From Thiosocius sp963753845 (lineage in GTDB: Bacteria; Pseudomonadota; Gammaproteobacteria; Chromatiales; Chromatiaceae): DNA of 64,000 nt. Under the pieces are notes generated by a model, which was not told where the DNA came from, made no database searches, and was given only the letters and a program-made list of their open reading frames with translations. The stretch covers positions 310,001 through 374,000 of the forward strand of contig CAVWEI010000001.1 of assembly GCA_963753845.1 (NCBI GenBank), read 5' to 3'. Numbering within the stretch: position 1 is the stretch's first letter; each line of letters begins with the position of its first letter. The translations under genes were made by a program, and so were the position numbers. Positions 16,596 to 25,057 of the stretch are shown in pieces.

Positions 16596-16619
16596 TCCGG
16601 TGATGGGTCCGCGCGCAGG

Positions 16620-16997
16620 CTAACGGCTGGACTCTTTGAAGCGGTGGATCAGGCGACGATCACGCTTGTTGGGCTTGGAGGCGGTCTGCAAGGGTGTCGC
16701 CTGGCGTGCGGCGCGCAGGGCCTCGGTGGCCGCCTCGCGCCGCAGCCTGCTTTGCTCGTCCTCAGTGTAGAATCCACGTGCCTCGGAAGCCGGGCGGCGT
16801 TGCGGCGGCAGGACGGTGACCTCGATATCCCACTCCAGGCCACCCTTGCTGATTTGCAGCTGGCTGCCGATCCGCAGGTCCTTTCCCGGCTTGGTGCGTT
16901 GACCGTTGAGGTGGACCTTGCCACCCTCCACGGCCTCACCGGCAAGGGTGCGTGTCTTGTAGAAGCGCGCGGCCCATAACCACTTGTCGATCCGCAT
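16620..16997 (-). CDS. hslR: Ribosome-associated heat shock protein Hsp15 (S4 domain)
   Basis: A 125-residue RNA-binding protein. The S4 domain occupies about residues 1-60 (RIDKWLWAARFYKTRTLA, then GGKVHLNGQRTKPG), followed by a basic C-terminal extension ending KRDRRLIHRF. Hsp15 binds stalled 50S subunits carrying nascent chains after heat stress. ATG 16997 is chosen because the family begins with MRIDKWLW; the frame is open further upstream. It lies head to tail with the glutaredoxin gene on the same strand. Confidence 0.92.
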   Translation of the reverse strand: MRIDKWLWAARFYKTRTLAGEAVEGGKVHLNGQRTKPGKDLRIGSQLQISKGGLEWDIEVTVLPPQRRPASEARGFYTEDEQSRLRREAATEALRAARQATPLQTASKPNKRDRRLIHRFKESSR

Positions 16998-17034
16998 CTT
17001 TGTCGTCCGAGCGGGGTGTGCCCCGGGAGCCCCT

Positions 17035-17352
17035 TCAGGTCGGGGCGTCTTCAGATGCATCCAGGGTGTGTGCCGCATCGCCCGGCATCACCGGCGGGGC
17101 CAGTCCGAGCATCGGGTCGAGGTGCCCCAGTGCATCCAGCTCTGCCATATCGTCGTAGCCGCCGACGTGCTGATCGTCGATGAAGATCTGCGGCACCGTG
17201 CGTCGCCTGCTGCGTTCGAGCATCTGACTCATCAGGCCGTGGTCCAGGTCGATGCGTCTTTCCTCCCAGTTCATGCCCTTGCGTTGCAGCAGCATCTTTG
17301 CGCGCACGCAGTAGGGACACATGGCCGTCGAGTAAATTATTATTTCCGGCAT
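17035..17352 (-). CDS. grxC: Glutaredoxin 3 (GrxC-type)
   Basis: A 105-residue glutaredoxin with the dithiol active site CPYC at residues 11-14 and the TVPQIFID and GGYDD stretches that bind glutathione. It reduces disulfides using glutathione. The C-terminus is about 20 residues longer than E. coli Grx3 and carries Pro- and Asp/Glu-rich residues. ATG 17352 is set by a strong GGAGGAGAAAGG ribosome site directly upstream, although the frame continues upstream. Confidence 0.94.
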   Translation of the reverse strand: MPEIIIYSTAMCPYCVRAKMLLQRKGMNWEERRIDLDHGLMSQMLERSRRRTVPQIFIDDQHVGGYDDMAELDALGHLDPMLGLAPPVMPGDAAHTLDASEDAPT

Positions 17353-17518
17353 ACCTTTCTCCTCCTTTTTTTCAATAGTTATCCTAGCAGTGCTAACGCA
17401 TCCATGTAACCAAGGGTAATCACCCATCACTCAGGCACGCTGCCAGTAGGGTTTTTCAGGCGCAACGGGCCCCGATATGATGTGTTCCTGATTCCGGTCG
17501 CATCGAGACTCAATTGAC

Positions 17519-20158
17519 ATGAAAGACGCCGCCCCCCGCACCATAAGGCTCGAAGACTATCGGCCTCCCGCATATCTGATCGACACGGTAGACCTTGATT
17601 TCGACCTGCAGGAGGAAGGTTCGCGGGTCGTCGCCCGTTTGGCCGTGAAGCGAAATCCAAACGGGTCGGGCGGGGCGCTGCGCCTCGACGGTGAGGGTCT
17701 GCAGCCGGTATGGGTCCGCCTGGACGGGCGTGAGCTGGCCGCTGAGCGCTACCTGATCGATGAGGAATCCCTGACCCTGCTGGAACCGCCGGAGGCCTTC
17801 GTGCTGGAGACCGAGGTGATGATTGCGCCCGAGAACAATACGGCGCTAGAGGGCCTGTATCGCTCCGGCGGCATGTTCTGCACCCAGTGTGAACCGGAGG
17901 GTTTTCGGAAGATTACCTGGTTCGTGGACCGCCCCGATGTGATGGCCCGCTTCACGGTCCGTATCGAGGCGGACAGGGCTCTCTACCCGGTGCTGCTGTC
18001 GAACGGCAACCCGCGTGAATCAGGTGAATCGCCCGGCGGACGCCACTATGCGGTCTGGGATGACCCCATCCCCAAGCCGAGCTACCTGTTCGCCCTGGTC
18101 GCCGGCGACCTGCGATATGTCGAAGACCGGCATACGACGCCCGGTGGACGGGAGGTGCGGCTGCGGGTTTACGTCGAGCCGGAGAATATCGACCGCTGTG
18201 ATCATGCGATGCGCTCGTTGATGAAGGCGATGCGCTGGGACGAGGAAAAGTACGGACGCGAATATGACCTCGATGTCTACAACATCGTCGCAGTGAACGA
18301 CTTCAACATGGGTGCGATGGAGAACAAGGGCCTGAACGTCTTCAACTCCAAGTATGTCCTCGCGCGACCGGATACGGCGACCGACCAGGATTTTCTCGGC
18401 ATCGAGGGTGTGATCGCACACGAATATTTCCACAACTGGACCGGCAACCGTATCACCTGCCGCGACTGGTTCCAGTTATCGCTGAAGGAAGGGCTGACCG
18501 TCTTTCGCGACCAGGAGTTCTCTGCCGACATGGGCGCCGGCGGTGTCAAACGCATCGAGGATGTACGGCTGTTGCGGGCGCACCAGTTTGCAGAGGACTC
18601 GGGTCCCATGGCGCATCCGATCCGGCCGGCCTCCTATATCGAGATCAACAACTTCTACACCGTGACCGTTTACGAGAAAGGTGCCGAGGTGGTGCGCATG
18701 CAGGCCAACCTGCTCGGCCCCGAGACTTTTCGCAAGGCCACAGACCTGTATTTCGACCGCCACGACGGTCAGGCGGTGACCACCGAGGATTTTGTGCGCT
18801 GCATGGCCGATGCCTCGGGTCTGGATCTCTCCCAGTTCCTGCACTGGTACGATTACGCGGGCACCCCGGAGCTTTCCGTGAAGGCGGAGTATGACAGCGG
18901 GATCGGCAGCTACACGCTGCAGATCGAACAGTCCGTCCCCGACACGCCAGGTCAGGCCGACAAGCCGCCCTTTCTCATCCCGATCGTCACCAGCCTGGTC
19001 GGCAGCGACGGCCAGGACCTCGCGGTTCGGCTCGACGACTCGCAGCAGGCGGCTACCCGGCACACCTTGCAGCTGACCGGGTCGAGCCAGCGTTTCGTAT
19101 TCCATGGCCTTGGTGAAGAACCCGTCCCCTCCCTGCTGCGTGGCTTCAGCGCGCCGGTGAAACTCGAATTTGGCTACAGTGACGAACAGCTGATGTTCCT
19201 GATGGCCAACGACAACGACGGCTTCAACCGCTGGGATGCCGCGCAGACACTCACGCGGCGGGTACTGCTCGAGATGGTCGCGCAGTACCGAAAGGGTATC
19301 GAGATGAGCGTGCCCGACGGCCTGCTCGATGCGTACCGCAGTGCGCTGCTCGGCGGGGACGTCGCGCCGGCGCTGATCTCGGAGGTGATGAGCCTGCCGG
19401 CGATCAGCTATCTCGGCGACTTCATGGACACCTTCGATGTGGATGGTCTGCACCTGGCGCGCGAAACCCTGCGCGTTGCCGTTGGCCGTGCATTGAACGA
19501 AGAGCTGAGCGACGTCTACAGGCATCTGGATGACCGGGTCCCGTACAGCCCCACGCCCGGGGCGATCGGCCGGCGCAGCCTGAAGAACCGTTTACTTGGT
19601 TATCTACTGGCAACAGGCGATCCCAAGGCCGTTGAATTGTGCCACGCCCAGTACGAGGCCCAGCACAACATGACCGACGTGATAGCGGCACTCGGCCTGC
19701 TGGCCGACACCGGTCATCCGGTGCGTGAACAGGTGCTGGCCGATTTCGAACGGCGCTGGAGTGACGACCCGCTGGTGTTGGACAAGTGGTTCGGGGTGCA
19801 GGCGATGTCGAGCCGGGCAGACACCCTGGAAAGGGTGCTTGGACTGATGCAGCACCCGGGCTTCTCCATGCGCAACCCGAACAGGGTGAGGGCCCTGGTC
19901 GGGACCTTTGCGAATGCCAACCCGGTGCGCTTCCACGCCTCCGACGGCAGTGGCTATGGCTTCCTCAGGGAGCAGGTGCTGGCCCTGGATCCGGCCAATC
20001 CGCAGATTGCCGCGCGCCTGCTGCGCGCCATCTCGCGCTGGCGGCGTTTCGACCAAGGGCGCCAGGCCCATATGCGGGCCGTCCTAGAGGCCGTGGTTGC
20101 AGCCAAGGTATCCAAGGACGTGTACGAGATTGCGGCCAAGAGCCTGGAAGTGAGTTGA
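17519..20158 (+). CDS. pepN: Aminopeptidase N (M1 family)
   Basis: An 879-residue zinc metallopeptidase that removes N-terminal residues from peptides in the cytoplasm. The exopeptidase GAMEN motif precedes the zinc site HEYFH (residues 301-305), with the third ligand E324 eighteen residues on. The length and the C-terminal helical domain match E. coli-type PepN. The gene is monocistronic; a 115-base gap separates it from the ferritin-like gene, with no clear terminator. Confidence 0.96.
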   Translation: MKDAAPRTIRLEDYRPPAYLIDTVDLDFDLQEEGSRVVARLAVKRNPNGSGGALRLDGEGLQPVWVRLDGRELAAERYLIDEESLTLLEPPEAFVLETEVMIAPENNTALEGLYRSGGMFCTQCEPEGFRKITWFVDRPDVMARFTVRIEADRALYPVLLSNGNPRESGESPGGRHYAVWDDPIPKPSYLFALVAGDLRYVEDRHTTPGGREVRLRVYVEPENIDRCDHAMRSLMKAMRWDEEKYGREYDLDVYNIVAVNDFNMGAMENKGLNVFNSKYVLARPDTATDQDFLGIEGVIAHEYFHNWTGNRITCRDWFQLSLKEGLTVFRDQEFSADMGAGGVKRIEDVRLLRAHQFAEDSGPMAHPIRPASYIEINNFYTVTVYEKGAEVVRMQANLLGPETFRKATDLYFDRHDGQAVTTEDFVRCMADASGLDLSQFLHWYDYAGTPELSVKAEYDSGIGSYTLQIEQSVPDTPGQADKPPFLIPIVTSLVGSDGQDLAVRLDDSQQAATRHTLQLTGSSQRFVFHGLGEEPVPSLLRGFSAPVKLEFGYSDEQLMFLMANDNDGFNRWDAAQTLTRRVLLEMVAQYRKGIEMSVPDGLLDAYRSALLGGDVAPALISEVMSLPAISYLGDFMDTFDVDGLHLARETLRVAVGRALNEELSDVYRHLDDRVPYSPTPGAIGRRSLKNRLLGYLLATGDPKAVELCHAQYEAQHNMTDVIAALGLLADTGHPVREQVLADFERRWSDDPLVLDKWFGVQAMSSRADTLERVLGLMQHPGFSMRNPNRVRALVGTFANANPVRFHASDGSGYGFLREQVLALDPANPQIAARLLRAISRWRRFDQGRQAHMRAVLEAVVAAKVSKDVYEIAAKSLEVS

Positions 20159-20273
20159 CCAGGACGGCCGCCGGTCGCCGGCACATTTGCCCCGCCGCGC
20201 AAACCGGCTATAGTCGCCAGAAACCGTCCCCCCAGAATGGCCGTGTACCCGTAAACCACCCTCAGGAGCAGTC

Positions 20274-20837
20274 ATGAGCAAACCCGAAATATCCGAATCG
20301 ATGATCTTTGAGTGTTTTGCCGCAGCCAGGCAGATGGATGACATCGAGCAGACCGCCGCTTCGTTCGTCGATGTCGAGGAATACGAAAACCAGATCATGT
20401 ACCCGGAATTCGCGCGCTGGGCGGAGAAGGCCGGGCAGCCGCAGCTGGCCTCGCTGTTTCGCAAGGTCGCCGGCGAGGAAAAACTGCATGCGGTGTGGTT
20501 ACGCGAGCTCTACCAGGACATGGGCCAGCCTGCGCGCGGCGAGGACACCGAGCGTGCGATTAATGCCCTGAAGACCATCCGTGCCAATTGCGATGCCCTG
20601 ATCGAGATGAACCCCGACGGTGTCGTGGAAAAGGCGCTCGCGGTGGCGATCAGCGTCGAGGAACGCGAGTACCAGGACATCTATCCGCGATTCCGCGACC
20701 AGGCCCTGGCACAGAACGATACCCGTTCGGCCGAGGTCTACCAGCGGGTGGTCGATTCGGAGCGCCAGCATGCGGACTGGTTCCGCCACGCGCTGGAAGA
20801 GTTTCGCGCGGGCATGACGGCGCCGGCGCTGGCCTGA
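20274..20837 (+). CDS. Ferritin-like (rubrerythrin-type diiron) protein
   Basis: A 187-residue helical protein with the repeated E...E-x-x-H pattern of a rubrerythrin-type diiron four-helix bundle: ASFVDVEEYENQIMYPEFARWAE, GEEKLHAVW, then a second half with VEEREYQDIYPRF and DSERQHADWF. No rubredoxin-like CxxC is present, so it is a short rubrerythrin-type or ferritin-like protein likely acting against peroxide. The stop overlaps the presumed start region of the prenyltransferase gene, which suggests an operon. Confidence 0.85.
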   Translation: MSKPEISESMIFECFAAARQMDDIEQTAASFVDVEEYENQIMYPEFARWAEKAGQPQLASLFRKVAGEEKLHAVWLRELYQDMGQPARGEDTERAINALKTIRANCDALIEMNPDGVVEKALAVAISVEEREYQDIYPRFRDQALAQNDTRSAEVYQRVVDSERQHADWFRHALEEFRAGMTAPALA

Positions 20838-21736
20838 ACCCGACCCGAAACGCCGAGGCCCTGGACAGCAAGGCAGCGCTGCCGGACAAGAGCTGGCAAC
20901 AGGCGCTAAACCCCCCCGTCTACCTGGTATCTGTCCTGCCCGGCCTCGGCGTCCCCCTGATGGCACCCGCGCCACTGCGACACGGGGTCGGTCTCGCGCT
21001 GGCCACCCTGGCGGTCGTGCTCGTGCAGCATGCCATCAATCTGTTCAACGACGCCGCGGACTGGCGTCTCGGTGCTGACGTCGAGAAGTACGATTCCTGG
21101 GTGCGGGTGCATGGGCAGCGTCCGGGTGTAGCGATGGTGCACGGCGGTCTGAGTTTGCTGGCCGGGGGCCTGCTTGGGCTGGGTGTGCTCTGGCAACAGG
21201 GTCAGTTATGGATACTCTCGATCGCTTTACCGATGGTGGGCTTGGGCTATCTGTACAACGCCGGTTCCCGGCCACTTTCCTACACCCATCTCGGTGAGTG
21301 GGTAACCGGTATCTGCTATGGCCCCGGGGTGTTCGGCTGCCTGTGGCTGGTGGCGGGCCTCGACCCGGGTGCGGCCATGCTGGCGGGGATGGTCGCGTTC
21401 GCCGCATTGGCGGTTGCACTCTTGCTCTCACATCAGCCTCCGCAGATCGAGACCGACCGGCACGCCGGCAAGTTGTCTTTCGCGGTGCGTTTCGGGGCGG
21501 CGAGGGCGGTGCTTGCGGCACGCATGCTGTTTGCGGTCTTTGTGACGGCACTGTGCGCGGGCATGCTCAACTCGGCGCCTCCGATCGCCGTATCGGGACT
21601 GGGACTCTTGGCCCTGGTTATGATCGCTTTGCTGGCGAAAGGCGCGGTCGATCCCAAACGCATATTGTTACCGGCAAGCGGGTTTGTGGTTGTCGGTCTG
21701 CTGGTAACGGCACCTGCCTGGCGACATCTGGCGTGA
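20834..21736 (+). CDS. UbiA/MenA-type prenyltransferase, non-canonical start
   Basis: A membrane prenyltransferase of about 300 residues. The first Asp-rich motif is NLFNDAADW (NDxxD) and the second is QIETDRHAGK, followed by LSFAVRFG, a layout closer to MenA (dihydroxynaphthoate polyprenyltransferase) than to UbiA. About eight hydrophobic helices follow. No ATG, GTG or TTG occurs in frame where the N-terminus should be: the first in-frame ATG (in the stretch coding VPLMAPAP) lies inside the first helix. CTG 20834 overlaps the upstream stop as CTGA, and CTG 20861 is the other option. A MenA role would imply naphthoquinone, but substrate is not proven. Confidence 0.75.
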   Translation: MNPTRNAEALDSKAALPDKSWQQALNPPVYLVSVLPGLGVPLMAPAPLRHGVGLALATLAVVLVQHAINLFNDAADWRLGADVEKYDSWVRVHGQRPGVAMVHGGLSLLAGGLLGLGVLWQQGQLWILSIALPMVGLGYLYNAGSRPLSYTHLGEWVTGICYGPGVFGCLWLVAGLDPGAAMLAGMVAFAALAVALLLSHQPPQIETDRHAGKLSFAVRFGAARAVLAARMLFAVFVTALCAGMLNSAPPIAVSGLGLLALVMIALLAKGAVDPKRILLPASGFVVVGLLVTAPAWRHLA

Positions 21737-21783
21737 CATTCGCAAGACGCCGGTGCTCGGGGTGCCTGACATTTCTCGGACCG

Positions 21784-21820
21784 AAACCCGGGATGCGGGT
21801 TGAGTTTGGCGCCCGGGTTT
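21784..21820. terminator. Hairpin after the prenyltransferase gene
   Basis: AAACCCGGG (21784-21792) and CCCGGGTTT (21812-21820) form a perfect 9-bp stem with a 19-base loop, ending in only three T. It is a weak candidate for a rho-independent terminator between the prenyltransferase and FKBP genes. Confidence 0.4.
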
Positions 21821-21945
21821 ACTAGGGTGTCGTCCGTCTGACTGCGTTGCCGGTTTTTTCAGGACTCTTCGCGCATGGCCGTGGTGGTTGTGTGAAGCCA
21901 CCGGTGGCACGGTCTTCAATCCATGGCACAAGAGGGGCCAGATAG

Positions 21946-22374
21946 ATGCAAAAACCACAAGCCGGCGATACCGTGCGCGTTCATTACACGGGAACGCTCG
22001 AGGATGGAACGCAGTTCGATTCATCCCGCGGGGCCGACCCCCTGGAATTCGCGATGGGACAGGGCCAGTTGATCGCCGGATTCGAAATGGCCGTGGCCGG
22101 CCTGGCACCCGGGGAAAGTGTCACCGTGACCCTGGCGCCCGAAGAGGCCTATGGTGAGTCCGATGCAGGAATGGTTCAGGAAGTGCCGCGCAGAATGATG
22201 CCCGAGGGTGTCGAGTTGGAACCCGGTATGGTCTTGCAGGGGCAGTCGGATGAGGGGCAGGTGGACAATTTCACGATCGTGTCTCTGACCGAAGAAACGG
22301 TCACGCTGGACGCCAACCATCCGTTGGCGGGCAAGTCCCTGACCTTCGACATCGAGCTGGTCGAGATCGTCTGA
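21946..22374 (+). CDS. FKBP-type peptidyl-prolyl isomerase (SlyD/SlpA-like)
   Basis: A 142-residue cytoplasmic peptidyl-prolyl isomerase. The FKBP start (GDTVRVHYTGTLEDGTQFDSS) and the PLEFAMGQGQLIAGFE stretch are typical, with the flap insertion of the SlyD group at about residues 68-120 and the closing NHPLAGKSLTFDIELVEI. No histidine-rich metal-binding tail is present, which separates it from SlyD proper. It is followed by a 12-bp hairpin shared with the convergent DUF4202 gene. Confidence 0.92.
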   Translation: MQKPQAGDTVRVHYTGTLEDGTQFDSSRGADPLEFAMGQGQLIAGFEMAVAGLAPGESVTVTLAPEEAYGESDAGMVQEVPRRMMPEGVELEPGMVLQGQSDEGQVDNFTIVSLTEETVTLDANHPLAGKSLTFDIELVEIV

Positions 22375-22402
22375 AACCTTTGCGCACGGTACCTGCGTAG
22401 TT

Positions 22403-22432
22403 GCCGGGATGCCCCGGGGTGGGCATCCCGGC
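22403..22432. terminator. Strong 12-bp hairpin between convergent genes
   Basis: GCCGGGATGCCC (22403-22414) pairs perfectly with GGGCATCCCGGC (22421-22432) around CGGGGT. It sits between the FKBP stop and the DUF4202 stop. There is no long U-tract on either strand, so it may be a bidirectional attenuator or barrier to 3' exonucleases. Confidence 0.55.
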
Positions 22433-22442
22433 CGTCTTGAGG

Positions 22443-23051
22443 TCAGCCGCCGGATACGGCCTTCCGGATCAACGGAATCAATGGCTCCGGGAGTTTTATC
22501 GATCCGGAAAGCGCGAACTGCCGAGCCTGCTCCGACATCTTTTTCCAGGTCTTGCGCACGATGTCCAGCCATTTGGCTTCGTCGTACTCCGGGTGCTTCT
22601 CGGCGAACGCCAGCATGTAATGCTCGATGAACACCAGGTCAGTGACGTCCTCGAGCAGCTGGGTATCACTGTTGACCTTGAGGGCGCGCTTGCCGACGGC
22701 CTGTTTCACCCGCTCGATCGCTGCCTGGTCGTAACCGGCCTCTGCCATCAGCCGTCCGGCAGTTTCTGCGTGGAACTTGTACAGGCCGGTACGCCATTGC
22801 AGGTAGCCCTGGCGCCCCTCGGGGAAATCGCTGCGCGCCGACTTCCAGCGCTGTACGTGCTGGGCCCGGACCGCCAGCTTCATGGCATCTTCGGCGTCTG
22901 GTGCATAGCGTTCCAGCATCTCAGACATGCGGTGCGAGTACAGAAGCTCCTTCGGCCAGGTCTTGTCGCCGGCGGTCTCCTGGTTTGGGTCTTCGGCATT
23001 TGCCGCATCAATGAGTGCGATGGCCTTTTCGAGCTGTTCCTGATTCGACAT
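22443..23051 (-). CDS. DUF4202 family protein
   Basis: A 202-residue soluble, mainly helical protein matching the DUF4202 family, whose function is unknown. Recognisable stretches are ALIDAANAEDPN near the N-terminus, ELLYSHRMSEMLERY and RAQHVQRWKSARSDFPEGRQGYLQWR, with conserved histidines that recall an HD-type metal site; this last point is inference. ATG 23051 follows a GGAG ribosome site. It is divergent from the CbiX-type chelatase gene, with 205 bases between them. Confidence 0.85.
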   Translation of the reverse strand: MSNQEQLEKAIALIDAANAEDPNQETAGDKTWPKELLYSHRMSEMLERYAPDAEDAMKLAVRAQHVQRWKSARSDFPEGRQGYLQWRTGLYKFHAETAGRLMAEAGYDQAAIERVKQAVGKRALKVNSDTQLLEDVTDLVFIEHYMLAFAEKHPEYDEAKWLDIVRKTWKKMSEQARQFALSGSIKLPEPLIPLIRKAVSGG

Positions 23052-23256
23052 GTCTGCTCCTGCGTCAAGCTTGGTTGGCTTATTGTAACCTGCTGACAGG
23101 GGTGGTCCGCGATGGCCCCGGAGCCGCACTGCGGACGGGAGGCCGCACCGGTCCAGCTCGGGCGGCAACAACATTGTACAGCAGGAGTTAACTGCTGCTG
23201 CCCGATTGGCGGACAATACGCCGGAAATGCGGTATTCAATCGGATAGGGAGGGAAG

Positions 23257-24099
23257 ATGTCTGCGCCGGTCATCATGCTGGTGGATAATGGTTCCAGGTG
23301 CGCAGCAGCGACTTTGAGCCTGCGTGCCCTTGCGGCCGGTCTGGGCGCGGCCACGGGTCACCTGGTGCACCCGGTTTCATTGCAGCATTCGAACAAGATC
23401 CCCGTGGATGAGCTGCGTGGCAGCCCGGCCCAGCTGTTCCCGGAGTTTCTGCGCGGGCAGCTCGAGCAGGGCCAGCGCGATTTCGTGCTGGTCCCGCTGT
23501 TTTTTGGCAACAGTCGCGCACTTACGGCCTATGTTCCGGAGCAGTCCGGGCTGCTGGAGCGGGAGTTCGGACCCTTTAGGCTGCGCCAGGCAGCGGTCCT
23601 GTCGCCGATGCCACAGGGCGAGCCGCGCCTGGCCGACATACTGGCCGAGCACGTGGCGCATTGCACAGCCGAACTGGGCGCTGAGCCGACCCGAGTGATC
23701 GTCGTGGACCACGGCTCGCCATTGCCCGAAGTGACAGCAGTGCGCGCCAAGGTGACCATGCAGCTACGCGAGCGCCTTGCCGACGGGGTATCACTGGGGC
23801 AGGCGGTGATGGAGCGCCGGCAGGGGCCAGAATACGATTTCAACGGCCAGCTTCTGGGCGATCTGCTCGACAGCTGTGTTAGCGGGGGTCGCAAGGCGTC
23901 GGTCGTGCTGGCGATGATGTTCGTTTCGCCGGGTCGGCACGCGGGTGAGGGCGGCGATATCGATACCATCTGCGCCGACGCAATGGCCAGAAATCCCGGC
24001 CTGCGGGTGAAGGTGTCGCCACTGGTGGGCGAGCATCCCCTGCTCATCGAAATCCTCAGGGACCGCCTCGAGGCCGTGCTTCGAAGTCTCCCGCAATAA
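23257..24099 (+). CDS. CbiX-type sirohydrochlorin chelatase-like protein
   Basis: A 280-residue two-domain protein of the CbiX/SirB chelatase family, which inserts cobalt or iron into sirohydrochlorin. The second domain has the active-site VVDHGSP and SPGRHAGEGGDI histidine motifs. In the first domain the matching position reads LVDNGSR, so the histidine is replaced by asparagine and this half may be non-catalytic. With a full CysG also in the window, its role in cobalamin, siroheme or haem d1 supply is undecided. It starts at ATG 23257 after GGGAGGG. Confidence 0.82.
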   Translation: MSAPVIMLVDNGSRCAAATLSLRALAAGLGAATGHLVHPVSLQHSNKIPVDELRGSPAQLFPEFLRGQLEQGQRDFVLVPLFFGNSRALTAYVPEQSGLLEREFGPFRLRQAAVLSPMPQGEPRLADILAEHVAHCTAELGAEPTRVIVVDHGSPLPEVTAVRAKVTMQLRERLADGVSLGQAVMERRQGPEYDFNGQLLGDLLDSCVSGGRKASVVLAMMFVSPGRHAGEGGDIDTICADAMARNPGLRVKVSPLVGEHPLLIEILRDRLEAVLRSLPQ

Positions 24100-24112
24100 C
24101 CTTGCTGACCGG

Positions 24113-24646
24113 CTATTTCGCGGCGGCACGCTTGGCGATTGGCAGGATGTCACTCACCTTGACATCAATCAGGCTGAGGCAATGGTGTGCCTCAGCCGAA
24201 TATTTCGTCAGGTCTCCCACATGGCAGTTGCGTGCCGCGAAGACCTCGACTGAGCTGATCTCGTCGCAGGTGATCCCGCGAAAGCTGATCTCCTGATATT
24301 GGGAGTTGGTGGGCTTGATGTACGAGTAGCCGCGCGTCACCGTCTCGAAAGCGATCTGTCCGCCCTTGTAGGCGGTAAAGCGCAGGACCAGGCTGCGGAT
24401 CTGCTCCGTCAGGTTGTTCTGCAGGCGCAGCCCGAGCTTGCAGCCGTGCGCCAGGTCGAACTTCTTTTCCAGCGTCAGTTCCGCGTAACGCCGGGTCTCC
24501 GGGTTGTCGCTTTCCTTGACCACCGACCAGGTCCCGTTGTCATACAGGATAACCTGGCGACCGTCCGGGATCGTGATGGTGACGTCGGCACCTGCGAGCT
24601 GTGCGGTGAGCAGCAGGGCGATGGTTCCAATTGATCGGTGCAGCAT
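24113..24646 (-). CDS. Exported hypothetical protein (DUF3157-like)
   Basis: A 177-residue protein with a Sec signal peptide (MLHRSIGTIALLLTAQLAGA) followed by a short beta module VTITIPDGRQVILYDNGTWSVV, a pattern of the DUF3157 type. The remainder is a compact domain with several cysteines (HGCKLG, ITCDEI, RNCHVG, HHCLSL), suggesting disulfides in the periplasm. ATG 24646 is preferred over an upstream GTG because a GGAG lies seven bases before it. Function is unknown. Confidence 0.72.
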   Translation of the reverse strand: MLHRSIGTIALLLTAQLAGADVTITIPDGRQVILYDNGTWSVVKESDNPETRRYAELTLEKKFDLAHGCKLGLRLQNNLTEQIRSLVLRFTAYKGGQIAFETVTRGYSYIKPTNSQYQEISFRGITCDEISSVEVFAARNCHVGDLTKYSAEAHHCLSLIDVKVSDILPIAKRAAAK

Positions 24647-24714
24647 GGGTAACTCCGTCACTGAATCAGATGCTGCATGCTCGCACGAACACGCTGTTGT
24701 TTTGAAGACTCATA

Positions 24715-25048
24715 GATTCCTGAGTCGCAAGGAGCCCGACGGCTGCTACACGGACGCCACCTGGCCGGCTGGCAGCTGCCCGGCCAATGCACCGGGTTTG
24801 TATGACATGCACCGCAACGTCGGTGAGTGGACCGCGAACTGGTACGCCAGCGATGCCATTGAGGCGCTGTTGTATGCAAATGGACAACTGGGCGGGCCCG
24901 CCGAGGGACGCCAGCGCGTCGTGCGCAGGGGGCATGGGACGAGAACCGCCCCAATCTGCGCAGTTCGTTTCGCAACGTGAAACCACCGCAGCAGGGTGAC
25001 TTCATCTATGGTTCCATCGGTTTCCGCTGCATCGCGGATCCGTCCTGA
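24715..25048 (+). pseudogene. Broken formylglycine-generating-enzyme-type (FGE-sulfatase) domain
   Basis: Only the C-terminal part of an FGE-sulfatase-type domain is left. The first segment reads APGLYDMHRNVGEWTANWYA, the hallmark LYDMxGNVxEW region, and runs to about 24938. The homologous continuation WDENRPNLRSSFRNV...GSIGFRCIADPS lies in another frame and ends at the TGA 25046-25048. Restoring one base after the RRG codons (about 24937) would rejoin them as the usual RGGSW-like stretch. The upstream half of the domain is absent, so both truncation and frameshift are present. Confidence 0.75.
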
Positions 25049-25057
25049 AGCTCACCG

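Noticed and set aside
23052..23256. A cobalamin riboswitch before the CbiX-type gene
   Set aside because: The 205-base gap has small hairpins (for example CAGCAG/CTGCTG at about 23180-23196) but no recognisable B12-box sequence.
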